Assembly: GCA_002724315.1 (NCBI GenBank)
Contig: PBOJ01000029.1
Coordinates: 5,812 to 40,809, forward strand
Direction of reading: 5' to 3'
DNA length: 34,998 bases
Source of the DNA: Planctomycetaceae bacterium
GTDB lineage: Bacteria > Planctomycetota > Planctomycetia > Planctomycetales > Planctomycetaceae
A program made the position numbers and the translations under genes. The notes under the pieces were generated by a model that saw only the letters and a program-made list of their open reading frames with translations, was not told the origin of the DNA and made no database searches. Positions 1 through 7,030 of this stretch are shown piece after piece (the stretch's first letter is position 1; each line of letters begins with the position of its first letter).

Positions 1-114
1 ACACGGTTCATTCAATCGACTCGCCGCCTGGATGCAAGCCGAATCTCAGCGATTGCCCGAACTGCGGTTCCCCACTGATCGCCGACGACATTTTCCGGAA
101 ACACCAGCCCCGAT
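1..114. other. Window edge, no gene recognised
   Basis: This edge lies beyond the stop codon of the minus-strand WD40 gene. Plus frames 2 and 3 are open from base 1 into the antisense of that gene, so the tail of a truncated neighbour is possible. The translations match no family I recognise and no call is made. Confidence 0.3.
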
Positions 115-1089
115 TCAGTCGGGCACCTGCCACAACCGGACTTTCTTGTCACGTCCGGCCGAGGCCAGCCGTTTGCCGTCGGTAGAGAATTCGAGCGAAT
201 GAACGCTGAAACCCAGTTGCCCACCCGAGTGCCCCGGCAGGGTCGTCTTGAGGGCTCCGTCGGTGGTCGACCAGAGCTTGATCGGACCGTGGCGTTCTCC
301 TGAGGCCAGCAGCAGACCGTCGGGCGAATAGCCCAGCGACAGCACCAGTCCCTTGTGCCCCTTGAGGACTGCCTGTGGCTTGCCGTCCGTGACCGACCAG
401 GTCCTCACGATCGTATCGAACCCGCCGGAAGCCAGCCGATCACCCTTGGGCGCAAAGGCCAGCGCCGAGACCTGCTGGCCTCCGTGGCCGGCCGGTTTCG
501 ACACCGCCTTGGCAGTTGCGGTATCCCAGATGGTGATCTCACCGGTACGACAGCCGGTTGCCAACCGGCGACCGCTGCGGTCGAAAACGATCGTGTCGAT
601 CCAGCTCTTGTGTCCCGGCCACTTTCGTGTGGCCACCAGTTTCGACCCGGCAGTCTTGTCCAGGCGGTACAACCGCACACCACCGTCCCGAAATCCGCAC
701 CCCAGTTGGCGGCCGTCGGGAGAAATCGTCACCATGCTGATCCGCTGACCGGGCAAACCATCCCAAGACTGCTGCAATTGGCCCGTCGTCGGATCCCAGG
801 CCTTCACGCTCCGCTGGCTGGCTGTCAGCAAGGTCTTGCCATCGGGTGTGAACCGGATGGCCAGCACCCAGTCGGTGTGGCCGGTCAGTGTCAGTCGAGC
901 CGGACCACCGGTCGGATTCCACAGCCGGACCGTCTCGTCCCAGCCCCCACTGGCCAACTGTCCACCGCCGGGAGCAATCGCAACCTGGGACACGCTGTTG
1001 GTGTGCCCGGAAAACTCGATCGGCTTGGGAGCCTGGGCCACCAGATTGGCCGACAGGACCACCAGGAACAAAGCGGTTTTGGTCTTCAT
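115..1089 (-). CDS. Exported WD40-repeat beta-propeller protein
   Basis: A 324-residue protein. The start is the ATG at 1089, because residues 1-20 (MKTKTALFLVVLSANLVAQA) form a good Sec signal peptide, while longer in-frame versions only add an unlikely Arg/Gly-rich leader. The mature part is seven WD40 repeats, each with a GH near the start, an SPDG or APGG turn and a closing W or Y (LWNP, AWDP, LYRL, IWDT, TWSV, LWST, LWQV). Seven repeats make one complete closed propeller with no other domain. WD40 propellers are scaffolds for protein interaction, so the role here is probably binding outside the cytoplasm; the partner is unknown. It is transcribed away from the neighbouring DUF1501 gene, and a promoter candidate lies about 45 bases upstream of the start. 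Confidence 0.85.
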   Translation of the reverse strand: MKTKTALFLVVLSANLVAQAPKPIEFSGHTNSVSQVAIAPGGGQLASGGWDETVRLWNPTGGPARLTLTGHTDWVLAIRFTPDGKTLLTASQRSVKAWDPTTGQLQQSWDGLPGQRISMVTISPDGRQLGCGFRDGGVRLYRLDKTAGSKLVATRKWPGHKSWIDTIVFDRSGRRLATGCRTGEITIWDTATAKAVSKPAGHGGQQVSALAFAPKGDRLASGGFDTIVRTWSVTDGKPQAVLKGHKGLVLSLGYSPDGLLLASGERHGPIKLWSTTDGALKTTLPGHSGGQLGFSVHSLEFSTDGKRLASAGRDKKVRLWQVPD

Positions 1090-1121
1090 TGGACTTCCAG
1101 GAAGCAACCGACACATCAAAG

Positions 1122-1151
1122 TTGGCTGACCGGAATATAACGTGCTAGGAT
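1122..1151 (+). promoter_or_regulatory. Weak promoter candidate for the first DUF1501 gene
   Basis: TTGGCT (1122-1127) and TAGGAT (1146-1151) are spaced by 18 bases, upstream of the start at 1203. It overlaps the opposing promoter candidate for the WD40 gene, so the two could interfere. The match to consensus is modest. Confidence 0.3.
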
Positions 1152-1162
1152 AACCCTGCGAA
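1134..1162 (-). promoter_or_regulatory. Sigma70-like promoter for the WD40 gene
   Basis: On the minus strand, TTCGCA (1157-1162) is followed after 17 bases by TATATT (1134-1139). That is 4/6 and 5/6 matches to the -35 and -10 consensus. Transcription would begin near 1127, giving a leader of about 38 bases. Confidence 0.45.
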
Positions 1163-1202
1163 AGCGGTCTCCTGCCACGCACCGGCGTTTGAGGCTTCCT
1201 CC

Positions 1203-2627
1203 ATGTCCCCAACCGGCCCTCCCACACTCCACCACTCCGGCTGGTCTCGTCGCGAGATCCTCCAGGCAGGCACACTGGGATTGATGGGCCTGTCGATGTC
1301 CGACGTCGAGCGGCTGCGAGCCGAGTCGGGTTCGCTCCGTCGTCCCCGTGCGGTCATCTACGTCTTCCTGACCGGCGGGTTGGCCCAGCACGAGAGCTTT
1401 GATCCCAAGCCGAATGCCACCGAGAACGTTCGGGGCGAGTTCACCCCGATTCCCACCCGCACCCCCGGATTGCAGATCTGCGAGCACCTGCCGCTGCTGG
1501 CCGATCGCAGCGACAAGTGGGCCCTGTGCCGCAGCGTCTCGCACAGCTGGAACGAGCACTCGCAGGGCACCTGCCTGATGCTGACCGGCCGCAGCCAGTT
1601 GCCGCCCAGTTTCAGCAACACGCCCAAGCCGTCGGACTTCCCGGGCATCACGGCGATGGGTGGACGCATGGCGCCGGGCCGCAACGGCCTGCCCGGCGCG
1701 GCCGTCCTGCCCTACCCGATCAAGCAACCCGGAACCCTGGCCGGGAGAATGGGTCCCCGGTTCGACCCCTGGATGCTCAACGCGGCCAGCAACTGCAAGT
1801 GGTCGGGCGCCTGCCCCAACTGCTGGGATCACCAACGACGTCCCGAGGCGCGGCACACCGGCTACCCGGTCTTCCGCGCTCCCAACCTCACACTCGCCGA
1901 CGGCCTCTCGCAGGGCCGGATCGACAACCGCAAGGCCCTGCTGGGAACCATCGAACGCCAGCAGCAGTTCCTGGATGGCTACGCCACGGTCAACAGCCTG
2001 GACCGCTACCGCACCGGGGCACTCAGCCTGCTGACCTCCGGGCGTGTCCGCCGGGCGTTCGACATCGAGAACGCGGACCCGAAAGCGCTGGACCGCTATG
2101 GTCGCAATCTCTTCGGCTACTCGCTGCTGATGGCTGCCCGGCTGGTCGAGGTCGGAGTCAGCATGGTGCAGGTCAACCTCGGACGTGGTGGCTTCGACAC
2201 CCACGGCAACGCCTTCGACCATCTCAAGAATCTCATGCTGCCACCCACCGACCAGGCTCTCTCGGCTCTGCTGGACGACCTGGACGAGCGGGGCCTGCTG
2301 GAAGACACGCTGGTCGTCGCGGCCGGCGAGTTCGGCCGCACCCCGCGGGTGTTCAACCTGCCCCAGTACTACGAACTGCCCGGGCGAGACCACTGGGGAG
2401 CCGTGCAGAGTGTCTTCTTTGCCGGGGCCGGTGCCAGCGGCGGCAAGGTGATTGGATCCTCCGACGCCGACGGCGGACAGCCCAAGGACAACAAGCAGAC
2501 GCCCGAGAGCATGGCGGCAACGATTTACGACGCCCTGGGCATCGACCGACATGCCACCTGGGACGACAACCTCAAGCGGCCGCACGCCGTTTATCACGGC
2601 AATCCGATCGAGGGAATGCTGGCGTAG
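1203..2627 (+). CDS. DUF1501 family protein (first copy), Tat-type leader
   Basis: A 474-residue member of DUF1501, a family in the alkaline-phosphatase/sulfatase fold group that is greatly expanded in planctomycetes. Diagnostic segments are FLTGGLAQHESFDPKPNA near residue 55, the RGEFTPIPTRTPGLQICEHLP block, GRTPR in AGEFGRTPRVFNLP, and GRDHWGAVQSVFFAGAG followed by the GGKVIGSSDADGG turn. The N-terminus has a twin-arginine motif (SRREILQAG) followed by a hydrophobic stretch, which suggests Tat export. Family members usually neighbour DUF1549/DUF1553 cytochromes, but this copy stands next to a WD40 protein instead. No enzymatic activity is firmly established for the family. It ends 3 bases from the convergent MoaD-like gene. 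Confidence 0.85.
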   Translation: MSPTGPPTLHHSGWSRREILQAGTLGLMGLSMSDVERLRAESGSLRRPRAVIYVFLTGGLAQHESFDPKPNATENVRGEFTPIPTRTPGLQICEHLPLLADRSDKWALCRSVSHSWNEHSQGTCLMLTGRSQLPPSFSNTPKPSDFPGITAMGGRMAPGRNGLPGAAVLPYPIKQPGTLAGRMGPRFDPWMLNAASNCKWSGACPNCWDHQRRPEARHTGYPVFRAPNLTLADGLSQGRIDNRKALLGTIERQQQFLDGYATVNSLDRYRTGALSLLTSGRVRRAFDIENADPKALDRYGRNLFGYSLLMAARLVEVGVSMVQVNLGRGGFDTHGNAFDHLKNLMLPPTDQALSALLDDLDERGLLEDTLVVAAGEFGRTPRVFNLPQYYELPGRDHWGAVQSVFFAGAGASGGKVIGSSDADGGQPKDNKQTPESMAATIYDALGIDRHATWDDNLKRPHAVYHGNPIEGMLA

Positions 2628-2630
2628 GTG

Positions 2631-2858
2631 CTAGCCGGCACCAACCGGCGGCATCACCATCAGTTCGTCGTCGTCGACCAGTTCGCGAGCGCGGTCCCGT
2701 TCCATCTGGTTGTTGACCATCACCAGGTGGACGAAGTTGCCCGGCACCTTCATCGCGGCCAACGCCTCGTTGATCGTCGCCCCCTCGGAGAGCTCCAACA
2801 CGTCCCCCTCGGGCGACTTTTCCTTCAACGCTGCCATCAGCTTCACGCGAATTCGCAT
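2631..2858 (-). CDS. MoaD/ThiS-family ubiquitin-like sulfur carrier
   Basis: A 75-residue protein with the beta-grasp pattern of MoaD/ThiS: MRIRVKLMAALKEK at the start, LSEGATINEALAAM in the middle and DDELMVMPPVGAG at the end. In this family the terminal glycine is activated and thiolated to carry sulfur into the dithiolene of molybdopterin or tungstopterin. Here the last residues are Gly-Ala-Gly rather than the usual Gly-Gly. The ATG at 2858 was chosen because it overlaps the TGA of the upstream FAD gene as TGATG, which points to translational coupling. A GTG codon one position earlier is the less likely start. As last gene of an AOR operon it probably serves pterin-cofactor synthesis or insertion for that enzyme. 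Confidence 0.8.
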   Translation of the reverse strand: MRIRVKLMAALKEKSPEGDVLELSEGATINEALAAMKVPGNFVHLVMVNNQMERDRARELVDDDELMVMPPVGAG

Positions 2859-4336
2859 CACTCAGCTGACTCCGCTTCCGCAGCGCCATCGTTGCCGGCT
2901 GCCTCGGCCTCCGCGGCCATGGCCCTGGCCACCTCGGCCGCCTTTTCCATTGCGGCGGCCTTGGGAGAGACCAGCTGCGCGTGCGAGCCGTCGACGGCGG
3001 ATTGCGGAGCCTGGCCGCCGAAGTGGAATCCGCGAGGCTGAGCCTTCTGTCCCAGCAGCGTTGTCTTGGCCAGCGTCGCCGCCACGCCGGTGGCGATGTA
3101 GGCGCGGCGGACATCGAAGGGGTTCTCCTTGAGGAATCCCTTCCAGGCCCCGAGGTCGGTCTCGGTCTGCATGATCCCCTTGACCATGCCGACGTCGGTC
3201 AGCATTCCCAGGTCATTCGCCTCACCGACAAAGACCGCACCGGTCATCTGGTCGCCGGTAAAGATGAACTTGCGGTAGATGTGATCGGCGGCGTTGGAGA
3301 TCGTCACGGCATCCTCGGACGTGTCACCCCAGTTGCCGAAGCTCGCATTCTGCAGGCCGCAGACATCCAGGATGTTCAGCGACAGGCTGCCGGGATATTC
3401 GGCGTCGTGCCCGGCCATGTTCGCCCCGGCGATCCGTCCATGGTCGACGGCCGTCGGCTGGATCGAATGGATCTCGTTGGCACCGCCTCCGAGCACCGGC
3501 CCCTGGGCCACATCGCCGCCGGCGTAGACGCCCTCGGCACTTGTCTGGCACCGCGAGTTGACAATGATCCCCTGGTCGGTCTCGATCCCCGCCTCCGACG
3601 CCAGGTCGGTGTTGGGACGGATCCCGGTCGCCACGATCACCACGTCGGCATCGACGGTTGCCCCGCCGCTCAGGGACACGATCTTGCCCCCCTCGCCGTC
3701 GGCGATCGATTCGACCCCTGCCCCGGCATGCACGGTGACGCCCTTCGCGGCCAGCCAACTCTCGACCAGGCCGGCGGCGTTGGCATCGAGCATCCGTGGC
3801 AGCACGTGGTCTTCCCGTTCGACGACTGTCAGGTTCCAGCCCCGCTTGTGCATCGCGTTGAGCATGATGAAACCGATAAACCCGGCTCCGATCATGGTCA
3901 CCCGGGGCGACTCGTTCCCTTCGGCAGCGGCCAGCAGGCTGGCGGTGTGTTCGAGGGTCCACAGCGGCTGAACACCGGGCAGGTCCGCGCCAGGCACCGG
4001 CAGTCCGGCGGGAGCGGCACCGGTGGCAATCAGCAGGTTGTCGTATTCGACCGTGCTGCCGTCGGCCAATGTCACGGTGCGGGCAGCAGTGTCGATTCCG
4101 CTGGCCCGCTGGCCGATCTTCGCATCGACACCCAACCGGCCGAAGTAATCGTCATCGGCGGTGTGAGTGTGTTCGCGGGGAACCTTGCCCGCCAGCCAGT
4201 AGGGCAGGGCCATCCGCGAATGGGCCGGCTCGTCGCTGATCAGCGTGATCGACGCTTCGCCGTCCCCGTACTGCCGGATCGTCTCGATCGCGTTGGTGGC
4301 GACCGGGCCACCGCCGATGATGACATGCTTCGTCAT
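2858..4336 (-). CDS. aorC: FAD/NAD(P)-dependent oxidoreductase subunit of the AOR complex
   Basis: A 492-residue pyridine-nucleotide-disulfide-oxidoreductase-like flavoprotein. The FAD-binding GGGPVATNA is at residues 8-16. LLIATGAAPAGLPVPGADLPGV precedes a second Rossmann motif, GAGFIGFIMLNAMHKRG, for NAD(P), and VYAGGDVAQG is the second FAD contact. The last 45 residues are Ala/Glu-rich and probably helical. No redox-active CxxxxC pair is present, so it resembles NirB-type or ferredoxin-reductase-like members. Its position behind an AOR subunit and a multi-cluster ferredoxin matches the AorC subunit of the benzaldehyde oxidoreductase of Aromatoleum, which passes electrons to NAD+. The symbol follows that comparison. 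AAGGAA lies about 10 bases upstream of the ATG. Confidence 0.8.
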   Translation of the reverse strand: MTKHVIIGGGPVATNAIETIRQYGDGEASITLISDEPAHSRMALPYWLAGKVPREHTHTADDDYFGRLGVDAKIGQRASGIDTAARTVTLADGSTVEYDNLLIATGAAPAGLPVPGADLPGVQPLWTLEHTASLLAAAEGNESPRVTMIGAGFIGFIMLNAMHKRGWNLTVVEREDHVLPRMLDANAAGLVESWLAAKGVTVHAGAGVESIADGEGGKIVSLSGGATVDADVVIVATGIRPNTDLASEAGIETDQGIIVNSRCQTSAEGVYAGGDVAQGPVLGGGANEIHSIQPTAVDHGRIAGANMAGHDAEYPGSLSLNILDVCGLQNASFGNWGDTSEDAVTISNAADHIYRKFIFTGDQMTGAVFVGEANDLGMLTDVGMVKGIMQTETDLGAWKGFLKENPFDVRRAYIATGVAATLAKTTLLGQKAQPRGFHFGGQAPQSAVDGSHAQLVSPKAAAMEKAAEVARAMAAEAEAAGNDGAAEAESAE

Positions 4337-4387
4337 GGTCAGTCGTTTCCTTGCTCGCGGCGACCCTCACGGCCGCCGGTGTCTGTC

Positions 4388-4400
4388 GGCCCGGCGGGCC
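4388..4400 (-). other. Small GC hairpin between aorB and aorC
   Basis: A 5-bp all-GC stem with a 3-base loop lies immediately after the TAA stop of the catalytic subunit gene. No T-run follows, so it is not a convincing terminator. It could stabilise or separate segments of the operon mRNA. Confidence 0.3.
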
Positions 4401-6233
4401 TTACATCGACGCCAGGCCGAGTTCGGCCAGCTTCTCCTCGGTCGGCACACCCTCTTCGTCCCAGCCTCGTTCGCTGTAGTAGACCGGCAACATCGCGTCC
4501 AGGTCCACGGTCACGCCCGCTGAAGGTCCGTCGGTGTGAGGTTCACTGAGCAGTCGTTTGGGCAGGTTGTCGTCGGCCTTGGTCAGGCCGGCCTTGAGAT
4601 TCCACAACCGCTCGAGGTTCCAGGTCTTTTCGCCAATCGTCTCGAAGTCGTCCACCGTGTAGTCAACCCCCGTGGCGGCGGCAACCAGCGGAACAAACGT
4701 CTCGAGAACGCCACCGGCAAATCCGGTGAACAGGCACAACCCGGTGGCATCGTGAGCGGTCGAACGGTGCTGTTCGTGCACCACCCACTCGCTCTTGCCA
4801 TCGGTCGTGTGCGGCGTGCTTTCCGATGTCTCGAATCCGGGTGTCCAGGCCCTGAGGTGACAGGCGCCGCGGTTGCAGGTGGCATAAGCCACGCCCATGC
4901 CAACGAAGCCGCGCGGGTCGTAGGCCGGGAATTCCTGTCCCTTGACCCCCATGAACACGTCGGGGTTTTCCCATTTCTCACCCATCAACTTGGCCCCTTC
5001 GGCCAGGTCGTCACCGAAGCCTTCGCGGTAGGCGGTCGCCTCGGTCATCCGCACCAGCGCCTCAGCCGATCCGAACTCCAGGGGCATCTCGACATGCTCG
5101 TCGGTCACCGTCCCCTCCTGGTACAACTCCATCGCACTGGCCAGCGTCGATCCCATCGAGATCGGATCCATGCCCAGGTCGTTGCAGAGCCAGTTGGCTT
5201 TCAGCACTGCGTCGAGATCACCGACACCGGTGTCGGCTCCCAGTGCCCACGCCGCTTCGTACTCGGGCCCCTCGCCGGCCTGTTTCCAGTTCTTCGGGTG
5301 CGTGTTGACCAGGAACTTGTCGGAGTGTTCCCCCAGTTCGCAGACACGACCGCAGGCGATCGTGCAGGCGAAGCACGCCTTGTTGGTCGTCAACCGCGTG
5401 TCCCGGATGGTGTTCCCATTGAGGTTCTCGGCTTCCTCGAACTGCCCCTGCTGGAAGTTGCGGGTCGGCAGTCCGCCAAAGGTCTGGGTCAGGTCGATCG
5501 TCGAGGCGGTCCCGAACATGCCGAAGGCCTCGTAGGTCGGGTTGACGACCATCTCGCCCCGCATGTCCCACAGCGCCTTCATGAAAGCGTCGCCGTCGGA
5601 GAGTTCAACGCCACCGGTGCCACGCACCGCGATCGCCTTGAGCCCCTTGGATCCCATCACCGTGCCCACTCCGCTGCGTCCGGCGGCACGGTGTTTGTCG
5701 TTCATGATGCAGGCGAACTTCACCAGATTCTCACCGGCCGGACCAATGCAGCAGGTCCGCAGCCCGGGGATGCCCAGTTCCTCTCGCAATCCGTCCTCGG
5801 TGTCACCCACGGTCTTGCCCCACAGGTGCGAGGCGTCTCGCAATTCAACGCGGTCGTCGTAGATGAACAGGTATTTGGGTGTCTCGGACGCGCCCTTGAT
5901 CAGCACCATGTCATAGCCGGCGAACTTCAACTCCGGACCCCAGAACCCTCCCGAGTTGGACGTGGTGATGCAGTTGGTCAACGCCCCCTTGGTGATCACC
6001 ATGTACCGCGACCCACACGGAGCACAGGTGCCCGTCAAAGGACCGGCGGCGAAGATCAGGACGTTGTCCGGGGAAAGTGGATCGACGGTGGGATCCATTT
6101 CCTCGTAGAGGTACCGGTCGGCGAGCCCGCGGCCGCCAATGTAGTCCTCCATCCACTCCTGGGGAATGTCCTCGGACGCCGCCGTGCCGGCCGTCATGTC
6201 GACTCGCAGCAACTTGCCAGTCCAACCACCCAT
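4401..6233 (-). CDS. aorB: Tungsten-type aldehyde ferredoxin oxidoreductase, catalytic subunit
   Basis: A 610-residue AOR-family enzyme, the normal length. It oxidises aldehydes to carboxylates at a tungsto-bispterin site. The start MGGWTGKLLRVDM is the standard AOR N-terminus, and a GGAGAG-type ribosome site precedes the ATG at 6233; longer upstream versions are rejected. Cys287, Cys290 and Cys294 (CFACTIAC) with Cys500 (DATGLC) supply the [4Fe-4S] ligands. The GPEYE motif near residue 322 and His459 in RGACHLR correspond to the conserved active-site Glu and His of the family. The ferredoxin, FAD and MoaD-like neighbours make this an AorABC-type heteromeric enzyme rather than a stand-alone archaeal AOR. 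Substrate cannot be read from the sequence; the divergent ThDP enzyme suggests an aldehyde derived from a 2-oxoacid. Confidence 0.93.
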   Translation of the reverse strand: MGGWTGKLLRVDMTAGTAASEDIPQEWMEDYIGGRGLADRYLYEEMDPTVDPLSPDNVLIFAAGPLTGTCAPCGSRYMVITKGALTNCITTSNSGGFWGPELKFAGYDMVLIKGASETPKYLFIYDDRVELRDASHLWGKTVGDTEDGLREELGIPGLRTCCIGPAGENLVKFACIMNDKHRAAGRSGVGTVMGSKGLKAIAVRGTGGVELSDGDAFMKALWDMRGEMVVNPTYEAFGMFGTASTIDLTQTFGGLPTRNFQQGQFEEAENLNGNTIRDTRLTTNKACFACTIACGRVCELGEHSDKFLVNTHPKNWKQAGEGPEYEAAWALGADTGVGDLDAVLKANWLCNDLGMDPISMGSTLASAMELYQEGTVTDEHVEMPLEFGSAEALVRMTEATAYREGFGDDLAEGAKLMGEKWENPDVFMGVKGQEFPAYDPRGFVGMGVAYATCNRGACHLRAWTPGFETSESTPHTTDGKSEWVVHEQHRSTAHDATGLCLFTGFAGGVLETFVPLVAAATGVDYTVDDFETIGEKTWNLERLWNLKAGLTKADDNLPKRLLSEPHTDGPSAGVTVDLDAMLPVYYSERGWDEEGVPTEEKLAELGLASM

Positions 6234-6252
6234 CGTCTTCTCTCCGCTCGTG

Positions 6253-6270
6253 AAAACGCCCGCAGGCGTC
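6253..6270 (-). terminator. Weak intrinsic-terminator-like hairpin inside the AOR operon
   Basis: On the minus strand, ACGCC and GGCGT (6265-6269 with 6256-6260) pair around a TGCG loop, with an outer G-U pair, and run straight into TTTT. It lies between the ferredoxin stop and the ribosome site of the catalytic subunit. It could cause partial termination and so excess ferredoxin mRNA. Confidence 0.4.
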
Positions 6271-6300
6271 GTGGTAATCTGAATCCGTGAACCGGAACGC

Positions 6301-6780
6301 CTAGCTCGACGCCGCGACGTATTTCGAATTGACCGTTTCCGCCCACGGTTCGAGCCATTCGCCGCCCTGGTCAGCATCGACAAACTCGATCGCCGCTGTC
6401 GGACAGGCCGCCTCACAGGCAGGTTGGCCGCCGCAGAGATTGCACTTGCTGGCCGTGTCGGTCACCGGCAGCGTGTAAACGGTGCCGAACGGACAGGCGA
6501 TCGTGCACAGGTGGCAACCGATACACAGGGACTCGCTGATGATCTTTGCACCGCTGTCCCCATCGACCCCGATCGCATTGACCGGGCAGGCGTTCATGCA
6601 CCACGCCTCATCACACTGCAGGCAGGTGAACGGAGCGTAGCTGGCCTCTTCATCGAACACGTTGACGCGAATCAACGACCGCGACGGTTGAAACGTCCCG
6701 GTCTGGACCCACGAACAGGCGAGTTCGCACTGCATACAACCGGTGCACCGGTTGGGCACGATATTCAGCATCATGGTCAT
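6301..6780 (-). CDS. aorA: Ferredoxin with four [4Fe-4S] clusters, AOR electron-transfer subunit
   Basis: A 159-residue ferredoxin with sixteen cluster cysteines in four motifs: Cys12/15/18/22, Cys53/56/61/65, Cys86/89/92/96 and Cys113/116/122/126. This matches the DmsB/HycB-like architecture of AorA, the subunit that in Aromatoleum carries electrons between AorB and AorC and forms filaments. The start at 6780 was chosen because AGGAGGT (6787-6793) sits 6 bases upstream, one of the best ribosome sites in the window. Longer upstream versions lack any ferredoxin sequence. It is first in the operon, with a promoter about 70 bases upstream. A strong ribosome site and a hairpin after the gene would both favour more ferredoxin than catalytic subunit. 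Confidence 0.88.
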   Translation of the reverse strand: MTMMLNIVPNRCTGCMQCELACSWVQTGTFQPSRSLIRVNVFDEEASYAPFTCLQCDEAWCMNACPVNAIGVDGDSGAKIISESLCIGCHLCTIACPFGTVYTLPVTDTASKCNLCGGQPACEAACPTAAIEFVDADQGGEWLEPWAETVNSKYVAASS

Positions 6781-6846
6781 CGAATGACCTCCTCCCGATT
6801 TGGCGTCTGACCGCTCCTGGTGATCCCGCGGCCACAACGATGCCAC

Positions 6847-6875
6847 TTTGTAACGCCTCGTGGCTTGAAAGTCAA
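6847..6875 (-). promoter_or_regulatory. Sigma70-like promoter of the AOR operon
   Basis: On the minus strand, TTGACT (6870-6875) is followed after 17 bases by TACAAA (6847-6852). That is 5/6 and 4/6 matches. The predicted start near 6840 gives a leader of about 60 bases before the ferredoxin ATG. Confidence 0.45.
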
Positions 6876-6911
6876 AATCGGTCTGCGCCGGGGATACGAA
6901 TGCCCGCTGCG

Positions 6912-6940
6912 TTGAGATCGACGACGGATCACGTGAGAAT
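6912..6940 (+). promoter_or_regulatory. Promoter candidate for the ThDP enzyme gene
   Basis: TTGAGA (6912-6917) is followed after 17 bases by GAGAAT (6935-6940). It lies about 90 bases upstream of the start at 7031 and back to back with the AOR promoter candidate, so one regulator could control both. A perfect TTGACA at 6958-6963 has no matching -10 box and was set aside. Confidence 0.35.
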
Positions 6941-7030
6941 GCCTGCCGGGACCACAATTGACAGAAACAGCACGTGCCGACACCCGGCAAACCGTACGGG
7001 TGCTCGTCCCCTCAACAGGAATCCACCATC

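Noticed and set aside
12..224. Short minus-strand reading frame at the left edge
   Set aside because: It overlaps the WD40 coding end in another frame and has no recognisable sequence.
2981..4549. Long plus-strand open frames opposite the AOR operon
   Set aside because: They are antisense shadows caused by high GC third positions; no homology pattern and no ribosome site.
6958..6963. Perfect TTGACA upstream of the ThDP gene
   Set aside because: No recognisable -10 hexamer 16-18 bases downstream.
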